Notes under the pieces: generated by a model | Seen by the model: the letters and a program-made list of their open reading frames with translations, nothing else | Told to the model about the DNA's origin: nothing | Databases searched by the model: none | Shown: one piece after another, positions 49,810 to 58,731 of the stretch | Layout: each line of letters opens with the position of its first letter | Position numbering within the stretch: position 1 is the first letter of the stretch | NCBI GenBank assembly: GCA_002350615.1 | Contig: DEFD01000028.1 | Location: 288,417-352,416, forward strand | DNA: 64,000 nt | Origin: Bacteroidales bacterium UBA2861 | GTDB taxonomy: Bacteria > Bacteroidota > Bacteroidia > Bacteroidales > UBA932 | Reading direction: 5' to 3' | Position numbers and translations under genes: made by a program

Positions 49810-51032
49810 TTTAACATACTTATGGCCTTTTTCAGGCTCGCTGTAAAATATTCCGCTTCCTCCATGCTGTTATACGGCGCAAATGAAGCCCGCAGCATCC
49901 CGCTTACTCCGAAACGGTCCATGAGAGGTTCTGCACACATCTGCCCGGAACGAAGGGCTATCCCCATCTTATCCATCACCAGGGCGAGGTCTTCGTGATG
50001 CACCCCGTCCACGGTAAATGAAAACAAAGGAATTTTCCTGCTTGGATCCGAAGGCACCCCATAAAGATGAAGGCCGGGAACGGAATTCAACTCTTGAAGC
50101 AGATACTTAATTATATTCTCTTGATAATCAATAATTTCTTTATCCAAAAACAGATCATTGAGGAACGCCAGGGCCGGCTTTATCGCTGGAACGGAGGAAA
50201 TATTCCTGGTTCCGGCTTCAAACCTATGCGGAACGCCGGCGTAACTTGTTCCCTTCCAGCTTACGCTTTCGATCATTTCTCCTCCGCCCTGATATGGCTG
50301 AAGCCTTTCAAGCAGCCCGAGTTTCCCATACAGGACTCCGACTCCGGGAGCTGCAAACATCTTGTGCGCGCTGAAAGAATAGAAATCGCAGTCGAGGCTG
50401 CGCACATCGACTTTCAGATGCTGGACAGCCTGCGCACCGTCCACACTCAGCAGACAGCCCTTTTCATGGCAGATGCGTGCAATTTCTGCTACAGGATTGA
50501 TTATCCCAAGCACATTGGACACGTGCGCTACGCAGCAGAGTTTAGTCCTTTTTCCTATTAGTTCCGGCAGTTGAGAGAGGGCGATCTCCCCATTCGCATT
50601 TATAGGTAAAACCTTTATTAACAGGCTTTTATGATTGGCAAGCATCTGCCAGGGAACTATATCCGAGTGATGTTCTCCCTCACATATCAGGATTTCATCT
50701 CCCTCTTCGAAGAAGGCAGATTCTCCAAGGCTGAAGGCAAGCAGATTGAGAGAATCTGTGGCACCGGAAGTAAAAACGATTTCCTTCTCGCTGCAGTTTA
50801 AAAAATCGGCGGTCGCAAGTCTTGCCGACTCATATTCTTCCGTTGCTTTTGAAGCCATGGCATGTACTGCCCTGTGAAGATTGGAATTGAACTTCAGGGA
50901 CATCTGCTCCCACTTGTCAACGACCGCGTCCAGGCGCATGGAAGTAGCCGCATTGTCCAGATAGACAAGCGGTTTGCCATAAACGCTTTCCTTCAGCTGC
51001 GGAAAACGGGAGCGTAGTTCCTGAATCTTCAT
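49806..51032 (-). CDS. sufS: Cysteine desulfurase SufS
   Basis: This PLP enzyme removes sulfur from cysteine for iron-sulfur cluster assembly. The 408-residue protein shows VYLDNAATS, the PLP-binding histidine in EGEHHSDIVPW, the Schiff-base Lys in FSAHKMFAAPG and the active Cys in RSGQMCAEPLMDRFG. It begins a minus-strand run through sufE, folK, glyS and dnaE. A TAAATTTG element (51043-51050) lies ten bases before its ATG, and its promoter is back-to-back with that of ruvA. Confidence 0.97.
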   Translation of the reverse strand: MKIQELRSRFPQLKESVYGKPLVYLDNAATSMRLDAVVDKWEQMSLKFNSNLHRAVHAMASKATEEYESARLATADFLNCSEKEIVFTSGATDSLNLLAFSLGESAFFEEGDEILICEGEHHSDIVPWQMLANHKSLLIKVLPINANGEIALSQLPELIGKRTKLCCVAHVSNVLGIINPVAEIARICHEKGCLLSVDGAQAVQHLKVDVRSLDCDFYSFSAHKMFAAPGVGVLYGKLGLLERLQPYQGGGEMIESVSWKGTSYAGVPHRFEAGTRNISSVPAIKPALAFLNDLFLDKEIIDYQENIIKYLLQELNSVPGLHLYGVPSDPSRKIPLFSFTVDGVHHEDLALVMDKMGIALRSGQMCAEPLMDRFGVSGMLRASFAPYNSMEEAEYFTASLKKAISMLK

Positions 51033-51042
51033 AACAAGAAAG

Positions 51043-51050
51043 CAAATTTA
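51043..51050 (-). promoter_or_regulatory. TAAATTTG element for the sufS run
   Basis: The minus strand reads TAAATTTG, ten bases before the sufS ATG. It lies only 12 bp from the ruvA -7 element on the other strand, so the two promoters overlap. Confidence 0.55.
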
Positions 51051-51062
51051 ACAATTTTTATC

Positions 51063-51070
51063 TACTTTTG
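51063..51070 (+). promoter_or_regulatory. TACTTTTG element for ruvA
   Basis: TACTTTTG ends four bases before the ruvA ATG (51075), implying a leaderless or nearly leaderless transcript. No -33 TTTG is present because the divergent sufS element occupies that region. Confidence 0.55.
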
Positions 51071-51074
51071 CGAT

Positions 51075-51668
51075 ATGATAGACTACATCTCAGGGAAAAT
51101 TTCCGAACTCACTCCGACAAGCGTCGTGCTAGACAATAACGGGATAGGATATGCAGCAGAAATATCCCTCCAAACTTACGCTATTCTCGAAAACAAAAGC
51201 GAAGCCAAGGTATTTATACAAAGTCAGGTGAATCCCAGAGATGGAAGCCAGATAGACTATGGCTTTGCTACAAAAGACGAACGCGCTCTATTTCAACTAA
51301 TTACAAGCGTTTCTGGAATGGGTTCAGCATCTGCGAGGATGGTTTTATCCTCTCTCAGCGCGGAAGAGTTGCGGGCTGCTATTCTCAGCGAAAATGTTGC
51401 GATTCTCAAAAGCATCAAAGGAATTGGACTAAAAACTGCACAAAGGTTGGTCCTTGAACTTAAAGACAAGATCGTGAAAGGTGAAGGATCAGACAGCGAT
51501 GCTCTGTTCCAGGGTCCTTCCAATGAGATTGTGGATGAAGCTACCAGCGCCCTCACAGCACTTGGCTTCAGCAAGCCAAACATCAATAAGGCTATTCAGA
51601 AGATTCTTAAAGAGAGACCTAACGCTACTGTAGAGCAGATTATCCGCACAGCTCTTCAGATGCTCTAA
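51075..51668 (+). CDS. ruvA: Holliday junction branch-migration protein RuvA
   Basis: RuvA binds Holliday junctions and loads the RuvB motor. The 197-residue protein begins MIDYISGKISELTPTSVVLD, followed by the OB fold. Helix-hairpin-helix motifs are visible at ITSVSGMGSASARMVLSSLS and SIKGIGLKTAQRLVLELKDK, and the C-terminal RuvB-binding domain contains ATSALTALGFSKPNINKAI. It is monocistronic and converges on mnmG with a 6-bp gap. It lies 8 kb from ruvB. Confidence 0.97.
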   Translation: MIDYISGKISELTPTSVVLDNNGIGYAAEISLQTYAILENKSEAKVFIQSQVNPRDGSQIDYGFATKDERALFQLITSVSGMGSASARMVLSSLSAEELRAAILSENVAILKSIKGIGLKTAQRLVLELKDKIVKGEGSDSDALFQGPSNEIVDEATSALTALGFSKPNINKAIQKILKERPNATVEQIIRTALQML

Positions 51669-51674
51669 GAAAAA

Positions 51675-53534
51675 CTATCTGCCAAAGTAAAGCAGCAGTA
51701 CAGATATGTCAGAAGGGGAAACTCCGCTGATTCTGGATGCCTGTGCAATAGTTCTGGGAGAGTATCTTTTGAGCTTCTGACGACACTCTATAGTTAGACC
51801 GGACACCCTGTCAAAATCAAAATCCTCTGGAATTTTCAGATCTTCAAGCCTGTGAAGTTTAGCTGCAGTTTGCTTTTCTCGCTCTATATATCCTTTATAC
51901 CTAAGCGAGATTTCAACAGATTCAACAATATTTCCGTCAAATGTTCCACGTGGAACAATATTTAATAATTCTGAAAGAGAAACTTCCGGTCTAAGAGCTA
52001 TATCAGCTATTTTCTTAGACTCTGTCAAGACTGCCGAGCCTATCGATTCAAGATAAGGATTGACCGCATTAGCGCTTAAATTAGTTGATTCGCAATAATC
52101 ATACAGATCCTGAATTTCAGAATACTTACGCTCAGTCAAATCATATCTGTAGCTATCTACAAGGCCATATTTATAGGCAATTGGTGTAAGCCTTTCGTCC
52201 GCATTATCCTGCCTCAAAAGGATTCTATACTCTGCCCTGGAAGTAAACATCCTATATGGTTCATCTACACCTTTGGTGACCAGATCATCAATAAGGACTC
52301 CGATATAGGATTCATCTCGTTTAAGGACAAGAGGATCGCTATCATTAATCTTAAAATGAGCGTTCGCCCCTGCGACGAGTCCCTGGGCCGCAGCTTCTTC
52401 ATAACCGGTTGTTCCATTGACCTGACCGGCCAGGAAGAGGTTCTCTACGACTTTTGATTCAAGGGTAGGCTTTAGTTGCTGAGGATCGAAGTAATCATAT
52501 TCTACTGCATACGCAGGCCTGAATATTTTTACATTTTCCAAGCCCTCAATAGCGTGTAGAGCTTTTATCTGGATATCAAGCGGAAGTGAAGAAGAGAATC
52601 CCTGGAGATAATACTCGTTAGTATTTTTACCTTCCGGCTCAAGGAAAAGCTGATGCGCAGGATTGTCAGGAAATACTCTTAATTTATCCTCAATTGAAGG
52701 ACAATAACGGGGACCTATGCCGTGGATAAGACCGTTAAAAAGGGGAGAATCACCAAAACCCGACCGCAAGATATCGTGCACTAACTCATTGGTATGCAAT
52801 ATATAACACTGCATTTGCTCACCAGATGACTGAACCGAAGACGGCACTGGCAGAAAGGAAAAACGGCTTGGATTGTCATCCCCTTTCTGCACAGGCAGCT
52901 TTGACAAGTCAACAGAGGAAATATCTATTCGCGGTGGAGTTCCGGTTTTCATTCTTCCGGACCTTATTCCTCGCTCAACAAGTTGGCCGGTCAAACCGTA
53001 AGAAGATTGCTCGCCGATCCGTCCTCCTTCAAATTCTGTTCTTCCGATAAAAAGTTTACCGGAAAGGAAGGTTCCAGCGGTTAAAATAAGTGCGCGACAT
53101 TTAAAAATTGCCCCTGTAATCGTACGAACTCCGGTAATTTTTGAATTCTCAAAGAGAAATTCCTGGGCTAAATCTGCGTAAATATCTAAATTACAATGAG
53201 TTTCGAGAATTTTCCGCCAGTGGAGAGAAAACTGTATTTTATCGCACTGGGCCCTGGGACTCCACATTGCAGGTCCTTTGCTCTTATTAAGCATCCGGAA
53301 TTGGAGGGTATTCGCGTCGGTAACGAGGCCGGTGTATCCGCCAAGAGCATCTATCTCTCTTACTATCTGTCCTTTAGCTATACCTCCTATTGCCGGATTG
53401 CAACTCATCTTGGCAAAGCCGGTCATATCCATGGTAATCAGCATGACCTTGGAACCGAGCCTCGCAGCTGCTGTTGCGGCTTCACATCCGGCATGGCCTC
53501 CGCCTACAACGATTATGTCGTACTGCCCAAGCAT
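51675..53534 (-). CDS. mnmG: tRNA uridine-5-carboxymethylaminomethyl modification enzyme MnmG
   Basis: MnmG (GidA) with MnmE modifies U34 of certain tRNAs using FAD. The 619-residue protein begins MLGQYDIIVVGGGHAGCEAA with the FAD-binding glycine motif and carries MSCNPAIGGIAKGQIVREID, GTFLSGKLFIGRTEFEGGRI and LFLAGQVNGTTGYEEAAAQG. The C-terminal SGVSPSDISVLLLYF is typical. Codons for VPRGT form a perfect 16-bp palindrome at 51942-51957, which looks like a parS site. It is followed on the minus strand by nothing and preceded by ybeY. Confidence 0.97.
   Translation of the reverse strand: MLGQYDIIVVGGGHAGCEAATAAARLGSKVMLITMDMTGFAKMSCNPAIGGIAKGQIVREIDALGGYTGLVTDANTLQFRMLNKSKGPAMWSPRAQCDKIQFSLHWRKILETHCNLDIYADLAQEFLFENSKITGVRTITGAIFKCRALILTAGTFLSGKLFIGRTEFEGGRIGEQSSYGLTGQLVERGIRSGRMKTGTPPRIDISSVDLSKLPVQKGDDNPSRFSFLPVPSSVQSSGEQMQCYILHTNELVHDILRSGFGDSPLFNGLIHGIGPRYCPSIEDKLRVFPDNPAHQLFLEPEGKNTNEYYLQGFSSSLPLDIQIKALHAIEGLENVKIFRPAYAVEYDYFDPQQLKPTLESKVVENLFLAGQVNGTTGYEEAAAQGLVAGANAHFKINDSDPLVLKRDESYIGVLIDDLVTKGVDEPYRMFTSRAEYRILLRQDNADERLTPIAYKYGLVDSYRYDLTERKYSEIQDLYDYCESTNLSANAVNPYLESIGSAVLTESKKIADIALRPEVSLSELLNIVPRGTFDGNIVESVEISLRYKGYIEREKQTAAKLHRLEDLKIPEDFDFDRVSGLTIECRQKLKRYSPRTIAQASRISGVSPSDISVLLLYFGR
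51942..51957. promoter_or_regulatory. parS-like palindrome within mnmG
   Basis: TGTTCCACGTGGAACA is a perfect 16-bp palindrome matching the parS consensus bound by ParB/Spo0J. It is the only full match I found in the window. Confidence 0.65.
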
Positions 53535-53540
53535 CAGAAT

Positions 53541-53957
53541 CTATTTAAGCATGGAAAGATAGTAATTCTCCTTTGCCCTCATCGTTTTCTGATCTTCTTC
53601 GCTATGATCATCATAACCGATAAGATGCAGGAGGCCGTGGACTATTACCCGGTTCAATTCTTCTTCAAAGGATGAAGCACCATAATACTCGGCATTTTCC
53701 CTCACTGAATCGATACTGATGAACAGATCGCCGGAAAGGACCTTGCCTTCGCAGTAATCGAAGGTTATGATATCCGTATAATAATCGTGCTGGAGATATT
53801 TCAGATTGACATCGAGTATGTAATTGTCGGAGCAAAAAATGATATTCACGTCTCCGATCTCACGGATTTCGCTGCCGGCTACCATCTTAAGCCAGCGGCG
53901 GATCTGCATCTTCCTGGTAAAATTAAAACTGATGTCCTGAGTAAAAAACCTTATCAT
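53541..53957 (-). CDS. ybeY: Endoribonuclease YbeY (rRNA maturation)
   Basis: YbeY is a zinc-dependent endoribonuclease of 16S rRNA maturation and ribosome quality control. The 138-residue protein, from ATG 53957, carries the metal motif HGLLHLIGYDDHSEED, plus LKYLQHDYYTDIITFDY. An upstream in-frame codon at 53990 is rejected because a TATCTTTG element (53980-53987) lies between it and the ATG. It precedes mnmG by 6 bp on the same strand and is divergent from tonB. Confidence 0.93.
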   Translation of the reverse strand: MIRFFTQDISFNFTRKMQIRRWLKMVAGSEIREIGDVNIIFCSDNYILDVNLKYLQHDYYTDIITFDYCEGKVLSGDLFISIDSVRENAEYYGASSFEEELNRVIVHGLLHLIGYDDHSEEDQKTMRAKENYYLSMLK

Positions 53958-53979
53958 ACAAGCATATGTAAAAGTCCGG

Positions 53980-53987
53980 CAAAGATA
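53980..53987 (-). promoter_or_regulatory. TATCTTTG element for ybeY-mnmG
   Basis: The minus strand reads TATCTTTG, about 22 bases before the ybeY ATG. Confidence 0.5.
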
Positions 53988-54004
53988 CAAAAAGCTGGCA
54001 GAAT

Positions 54005-54035
54005 TTTGAATTATGAATAATAATTCATACCTTTG
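54005..54035 (+). promoter_or_regulatory. Complete promoter for tonB-hflX
   Basis: TTTG (54005-54008), a 19-base spacer and TACCTTTG (54028-54035) give an exact Bacteroidota promoter. The leader to ATG 54113 is about 70 bases. Confidence 0.75.
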
Positions 54036-54112
54036 AAGTTGCTGAAAAGCCGGTGTATCCTAAAAAGGACGGAAAAACCGAAAGAAAAAGAGAAACTAAA
54101 AGAGTAAAGTAT

Positions 54113-54802
54113 ATGGAAATCAAGAAAACAGAAAGGGCCAGTCTGGAAAACAAAAGGCTTCTTTTTGTCGAGATTGGAATGGTATTGGCGCTGGGTATAG
54201 TGCTCTTCGCCTTCGAATACTCTTCCAAAGACAAGAAGGTGGCCACCCTTGATGCAGGTCCGCAGGAAATCATAGAAGAGGAAATCGTTCCTATCACACA
54301 GGAAACTCCTCCCCCGCCGCCGGCAGCTCCCCAGATTCCAGTTCTCTCCGACCAGATTGATATCGTGGACGACGACCTTAAGATAGAGGACAACATCCTT
54401 ACTCTTGAAGACGACGCAAATATGGGGGTGGAGATTCTCGACTATGTAGAAGAGGTTAAGGAAGAGGTCGTGGAAGAAGAAGCCATTCCTTTCCAGCTCG
54501 TAGAAGAGAAACCTTCGTTCATGGGAGGCGGCCCTAACGCTTTCACGAAGTGGGTTAACGAGCATCTTGACTACCCTGAAATTGCCAAGGAAAATGGTCT
54601 TCAGGGCCGTGTAATGCTTCAATTCACCGTAGGAAGCGATGGTAAAGTATCCAACGTCAAAGTCCTCCGCGGCGTGGATCCCGCACTGGACAAGGAAGCT
54701 GTCCGCGTAGTTTCGATGTCACCTAACTGGACTCCCGGAAAGCAGCGTGACCGCGCTGTAAAGGTAACATACACCTTCCCCGTAATCTTCCAGCTCAGGT
54801 AA
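54113..54802 (+). CDS. tonB: TonB energy-transducing protein
   Basis: TonB passes proton-motive energy from the inner membrane to outer-membrane transporters such as SusC. From ATG 54113 the 229-residue protein has a cytoplasmic basic start, one membrane helix (about 18-38, FVEIGMVLALGIVLFAF), a periplasmic linker with QETPPPPPAAPQ and acidic stretches, and the TonB C-terminal domain (about 145-229; NGLQGRVMLQFTVGSDGKVS). A GTG at 54053 would add a basic extension and is less likely. hflX begins one base after its stop codon. Confidence 0.92.
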   Translation: MEIKKTERASLENKRLLFVEIGMVLALGIVLFAFEYSSKDKKVATLDAGPQEIIEEEIVPITQETPPPPPAAPQIPVLSDQIDIVDDDLKIEDNILTLEDDANMGVEILDYVEEVKEEVVEEEAIPFQLVEEKPSFMGGGPNAFTKWVNEHLDYPEIAKENGLQGRVMLQFTVGSDGKVSNVKVLRGVDPALDKEAVRVVSMSPNWTPGKQRDRAVKVTYTFPVIFQLR

Positions 54803-54803
54803 T

Positions 54804-55985
54804 TTGAACGAGCAAATAGAAAAAGCAGTATTTGTTGGCCTCATCAAGCATGGCGATGATGAGGCCAAAATTTATGAATACCTGGACGAACTAGAGTTTC
54901 TCGCACAAACCGCAGGGGCAACGGGCGACAGGAAATTCATACAGCGTCTCGAGCGACCGATGAATTCTACCTACATCGGAAGCGGAAAACTCGAAGAGAT
55001 AGCATCGTACTGCGAAGAAAACGACATTAAATACTGCATTTTCGATGATGAACTGTCCCCGATGCAGCAGCGCAATATCGAGAAGATAATCAAATGCAGC
55101 GCCGTCATCGACCGTACTTCCCTGATTCTGGAAATATTCGCCCAGAGGGCAAAGACAGCCTACGCTAAAATGCAGGTTGAGCTCGCCCGCTATAACTACA
55201 TGCTGCCCCGCCTGGCAGGCATGTGGACGCATCTGGAGCGCCAGAGAGGCGGACATGGAACCCGTGGAGGCATGGGTGAAACCCAGATAGAAGCCGACCG
55301 CCGTATCGTAAAGGAAAGGATAACCAGACTTAAGGAGCAACTGAAGAAGGTGGACCGCCAGATGGCCACCCAGAGGGGCAACAGGGGGCAGTTGGTAAGA
55401 CTCGCACTCGTAGGATATACCAATGTAGGCAAGAGCACCCTGATGAATCTTCTGGCGAAGTCAGACGTCTTTGCCGAGAATAAACTCTTTGCCACCCTGG
55501 ATACAACTGTCAGAAAGGTTGTCATAGAAAATGTTCCTTTCCTGCTGAGCGATACCGTAGGATTCATAAGAAAACTCCCCACCGAACTCATAGAGGCCTT
55601 CAAAAGTACCCTTGACGAGGTTCGGGAAGCCGATATCCTTGTTCATGTAGTGGACATATCACACCCCGAATTCGAAGAACAGATGCAGGTGGTGGAAAAG
55701 ACCCTGCAGGATATAGGGGCGGCCAATAAACCCGTGTATGTGGTTTTCAACAAGATAGATGCATACACATGGGAAGAATATGACGAATTCTCCCTCACTC
55801 CCCCCACAAAATCCAACCGGAGCCTGGATGAACTTAAAAACAGTTGGCTCGCCCAGGAAAAGACTCCCTGCATATTCATTTCTGCAATAAACAAGACGGG
55901 GATAGAAAAACTCCGCCACGACATCTACAAGATGGTGGCGGAGATTCATGCAGGAAGGTATCCTTTCAATAACTTCCTCTGGTAA
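54804..55985 (+). CDS. hflX: Ribosome-associated GTPase HflX
   Basis: HflX is a GTPase that splits stalled ribosomes under stress. The 393-residue protein has the N-terminal HflX domain (MQVELARYNYMLPRLAGMW; GGMGETQIEADRR), then the G domain with G1 GYTNVGKSTLMNLL, G3 DTVGFIRKLP and G4 NKIDAYTW. The start is TTG at 54804, right after the tonB stop; no ATG lies close by, so TTG is accepted. Pairing with tonB suggests co-transcription. Confidence 0.95.
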   Translation: MNEQIEKAVFVGLIKHGDDEAKIYEYLDELEFLAQTAGATGDRKFIQRLERPMNSTYIGSGKLEEIASYCEENDIKYCIFDDELSPMQQRNIEKIIKCSAVIDRTSLILEIFAQRAKTAYAKMQVELARYNYMLPRLAGMWTHLERQRGGHGTRGGMGETQIEADRRIVKERITRLKEQLKKVDRQMATQRGNRGQLVRLALVGYTNVGKSTLMNLLAKSDVFAENKLFATLDTTVRKVVIENVPFLLSDTVGFIRKLPTELIEAFKSTLDEVREADILVHVVDISHPEFEEQMQVVEKTLQDIGAANKPVYVVFNKIDAYTWEEYDEFSLTPPTKSNRSLDELKNSWLAQEKTPCIFISAINKTGIEKLRHDIYKMVAEIHAGRYPFNNFLW

Positions 55986-55991
55986 AAGCGC

Positions 55992-56735
55992 TTAGTCCCT
56001 GAAGTTCGCCTTGAGGAACTCCCTATTGAGACGGGCGATATGGGAAATCTTGACTCCCTTGGGGCATTCAAGTTCGCATGCACGGGTATTTGTGCAGTTA
56101 CCGAAGCCAAGTTCGTCCATCTTTGCAACCATATTCTGAACCCTGCGTTTAGCCTCTGCACGTCCCTGAGGAAGCAGGGCAAGTGAACTTACACGGGCCG
56201 CTACGAAGAGCATCGCAGAACCGTTCTTACATGTTGCCACGCATGCTCCGCAACCCACGCAGGCCGCTGCATCCATACTTTCCTCAGCGACATCGTGAGG
56301 AATGAGGATATTGTTGGCGTCCTGGGCGGAACCGGTGCGTACGGAGATAAATCCGCCGGCCTGGAGAATCTGGTCGAAAGCTCCGCGGTTCACCACAAGG
56401 TCCTTTATCACAGGGAAAGCTGCGCTGCGCCAGGGCTCCACAGTAATGGTAGCACCGTCCTTGAAGTGACGCATAAACAGCTGGCAGGTAGTAACATGGT
56501 CATCCGGACCGTGCGCACGGCCATCTATATAAAGGGAGCAAGCTCCGCAGATACCTTCACGGCAGTCATGGTCGAAGGATATAGGATCTATTCCTTCACG
56601 GATAAGCTGCTCATTAAGGATATCGAGCATCTCAAGAAAGGACGCATCGGACTCGATTCCGGATATTTTATATGTTTCGAAGTGTCCCTTCGCCTTGGCG
56701 TTCTTCTGGCGCCAAACTTTAACATTGAAATTCAT
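55992..56735 (-). CDS. sdhB: Succinate dehydrogenase/fumarate reductase iron-sulfur subunit
   Basis: This subunit carries electrons between the flavoprotein and the quinone site. The 247-residue protein has three Cys clusters: CREGICGACSLYI for the 2Fe-2S centre, CVGCGACVATC and CTNTRACELECPKGV for the 4Fe-4S and 3Fe-4S centres. In anaerobic Bacteroidales the complex usually works as fumarate reductase. It follows sdhA by 6 bp. It converges on hflX with a 6-bp gap. Confidence 0.96.
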   Translation of the reverse strand: MNFNVKVWRQKNAKAKGHFETYKISGIESDASFLEMLDILNEQLIREGIDPISFDHDCREGICGACSLYIDGRAHGPDDHVTTCQLFMRHFKDGATITVEPWRSAAFPVIKDLVVNRGAFDQILQAGGFISVRTGSAQDANNILIPHDVAEESMDAAACVGCGACVATCKNGSAMLFVAARVSSLALLPQGRAEAKRRVQNMVAKMDELGFGNCTNTRACELECPKGVKISHIARLNREFLKANFRD

Positions 56736-56741
56736 ACGTCC

Positions 56742-58688
56742 TTAGTCTTTATAATTTCTGGTCTTTACTTCAATAAATTCGTAATTGAGGGGCTCTTTGT
56801 GGAGTTCGGGTTCTTCTCCCTTTCCCTTGTATTCCCATGCCGCGACATACATGAAGTTGGCATCGTCACGCTTGGCTTCGCCTTCTTCGGTCTGGCTTTC
56901 AACACGGAAATGTCCGCCGCAGGATTCACGCCTGTTAAGGGCGTCGAAGGCCATAAGCTCGCCTATATCGAAGAAGTCTTCCAGACGCAGGGCCTTCTCG
57001 AGTTCCTGGTTGAATTCATACTGGGTTCCGGGAACGCGTACATTCTTGTAGAACTCTTCACGCAGTGCATTGATTTCGGAAATGGCCTTTTTGAGACCTT
57101 CCTCATCACGCGCCATACCTACATATTCCCACATTATATGACCGAGTTTCTTATGGATAGAATCCACTGTTTCGCTTCCCTTGATAGAGAAAAGCCTCTC
57201 TATACGTGCCTGGACGGCGCGTTCGGCCTCTGCGAACTCGGGAGCGTTGATATCGGTCTTGGGCTCCATGATCTTGTGAGAGAGATAATCCCCGATGGTA
57301 TTGGGAAGCACGAAATACCCGTCGGCAAGACCCTGCATGAGGGCGGATGCTCCGAGGCGGTTTCCGCCATGATCGGAGAAGTTGGCTTCACCTATCGCAT
57401 ACAGTCCGGGAATAGTGGTCTGCAGGTCGTAATCTACCCATATACCGCCCATTGTGTAATGGATGGCAGGATAGATCATCATAGGCTCCTCCCATGGAGA
57501 AGAATCGGTGATCTTCTCATACATATCGAAGAGGTTTCCATAACGCTCTGCCACCTTTTTACGTCCGAGCCTCTGAATGGCCTGGGAGAAGTCGAGGAAT
57601 ACAGCCTTACCTGTCTCATTCACGCCGAATCCGGCATCGCAGCGCTCCTTGGCGGCGCGGGAAGCCACGTCACGGGGAACGAGGTTGCCGAACGCGGGAT
57701 AACGGCGCTCGAGGTAGTAGTCGCGGTCTTCTTCAGCTATCTGGGAAGGCTTGATTTCATGCTTGCGAAGTTTAATCACATCTTCCATCTTCTTGGGCAC
57801 CCAGATACGGCCGTCGTTACGGAGACTTTCGCTCATGAGGGTAAGTTTGCACTGCTGGTCCCCATGCACGGGAATACAGGTAGGATGGATCTGTGCGAAG
57901 CAGGGATTGGCGAAGAAAGCACCCTTGCGCCAGCACTGCATTGCAGCGGAACCGTTGCTGTTCATGGCGTTGGTGGAAAGGAAATAGGTATTTCCGTATC
58001 CGCCGGTTGCAATCACTACGGCATGGGCTCCGAACCTCTCTATCTGGCCGGTAACAAGGTTGCGTGCGATGATACCCTTGGCTTCGCCGTTGATTACGAC
58101 AAGGTCAAGCATCTCGTGACGGGGATAGCTTGTTACTGTACCGTGGGAAATCTCCTTGTTCAAGGAAGCATAGGCTCCGAGAAGAAGCTGCTGTCCGGTT
58201 TGCCCGCGGGCATAGAAGGTACGGCTCACCTGTACGCCACCGAAGGAACGGTTGGCAAGATATCCGCCATATTCCCTGGCGAAAGGAATTCCCTGAGCTA
58301 CGCACTGGTCGATAATAGAAGCGCTTACCTCTGCAAGACGGTAAACATTGGCTTCGCGGCTGCGATAGTCCCCGCCTTTGATTGTATCGTAGAAAAGACG
58401 ATATACGGAGTCGTTGTCGTTCTGATAGTTCTTAGCGGCATTTATACCTCCCTGAGCCGCAATAGAATGGGCACGGCGGGGAGAATCGCTTATACAGAAC
58501 ACCTTTACGTTATATCCCAACTCACCAAGGGAAGCAGCCGCGGAAGCACCGCCAAGTCCTGTACCCACAACGATAATCTCAAGCTTGCGCTTGTTGTTGG
58601 GGTTGACAAGATGCATTTCCTTCTTGCGCCTCGTCCATTTCTGCTCCAGAGGGCCTTCGGGAATCTTCGAAACTAATTTTTGAGCCAT
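56742..58688 (-). CDS. sdhA: Succinate dehydrogenase/fumarate reductase flavoprotein subunit
   Basis: This is the FAD-bearing catalytic subunit. From ATG 58688 it has 648 residues and starts MAQKLVSKIPEGPLEQKW. The FAD-binding motif is IIVVGTGLGGASAAASL, with HSIAAQGGINAAKNY as the flavin attachment region and IHPTCIPVHG plus YTMGGIWVDYDLQT in the active site. An upstream in-frame ATG at 58760 overlaps ruvB and is rejected. The cytochrome b subunit gene that normally precedes it is not here; ruvB ends 43 bp upstream. Confidence 0.96.
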   Translation of the reverse strand: MAQKLVSKIPEGPLEQKWTRRKKEMHLVNPNNKRKLEIIVVGTGLGGASAAASLGELGYNVKVFCISDSPRRAHSIAAQGGINAAKNYQNDNDSVYRLFYDTIKGGDYRSREANVYRLAEVSASIIDQCVAQGIPFAREYGGYLANRSFGGVQVSRTFYARGQTGQQLLLGAYASLNKEISHGTVTSYPRHEMLDLVVINGEAKGIIARNLVTGQIERFGAHAVVIATGGYGNTYFLSTNAMNSNGSAAMQCWRKGAFFANPCFAQIHPTCIPVHGDQQCKLTLMSESLRNDGRIWVPKKMEDVIKLRKHEIKPSQIAEEDRDYYLERRYPAFGNLVPRDVASRAAKERCDAGFGVNETGKAVFLDFSQAIQRLGRKKVAERYGNLFDMYEKITDSSPWEEPMMIYPAIHYTMGGIWVDYDLQTTIPGLYAIGEANFSDHGGNRLGASALMQGLADGYFVLPNTIGDYLSHKIMEPKTDINAPEFAEAERAVQARIERLFSIKGSETVDSIHKKLGHIMWEYVGMARDEEGLKKAISEINALREEFYKNVRVPGTQYEFNQELEKALRLEDFFDIGELMAFDALNRRESCGGHFRVESQTEEGEAKRDDANFMYVAAWEYKGKGEEPELHKEPLNYEFIEVKTRNYKD

Positions 58689-58731
58689 TTTATTTTGTTT
58701 AAAGATTAGATTTGAAATTAAGTCTGCAATT

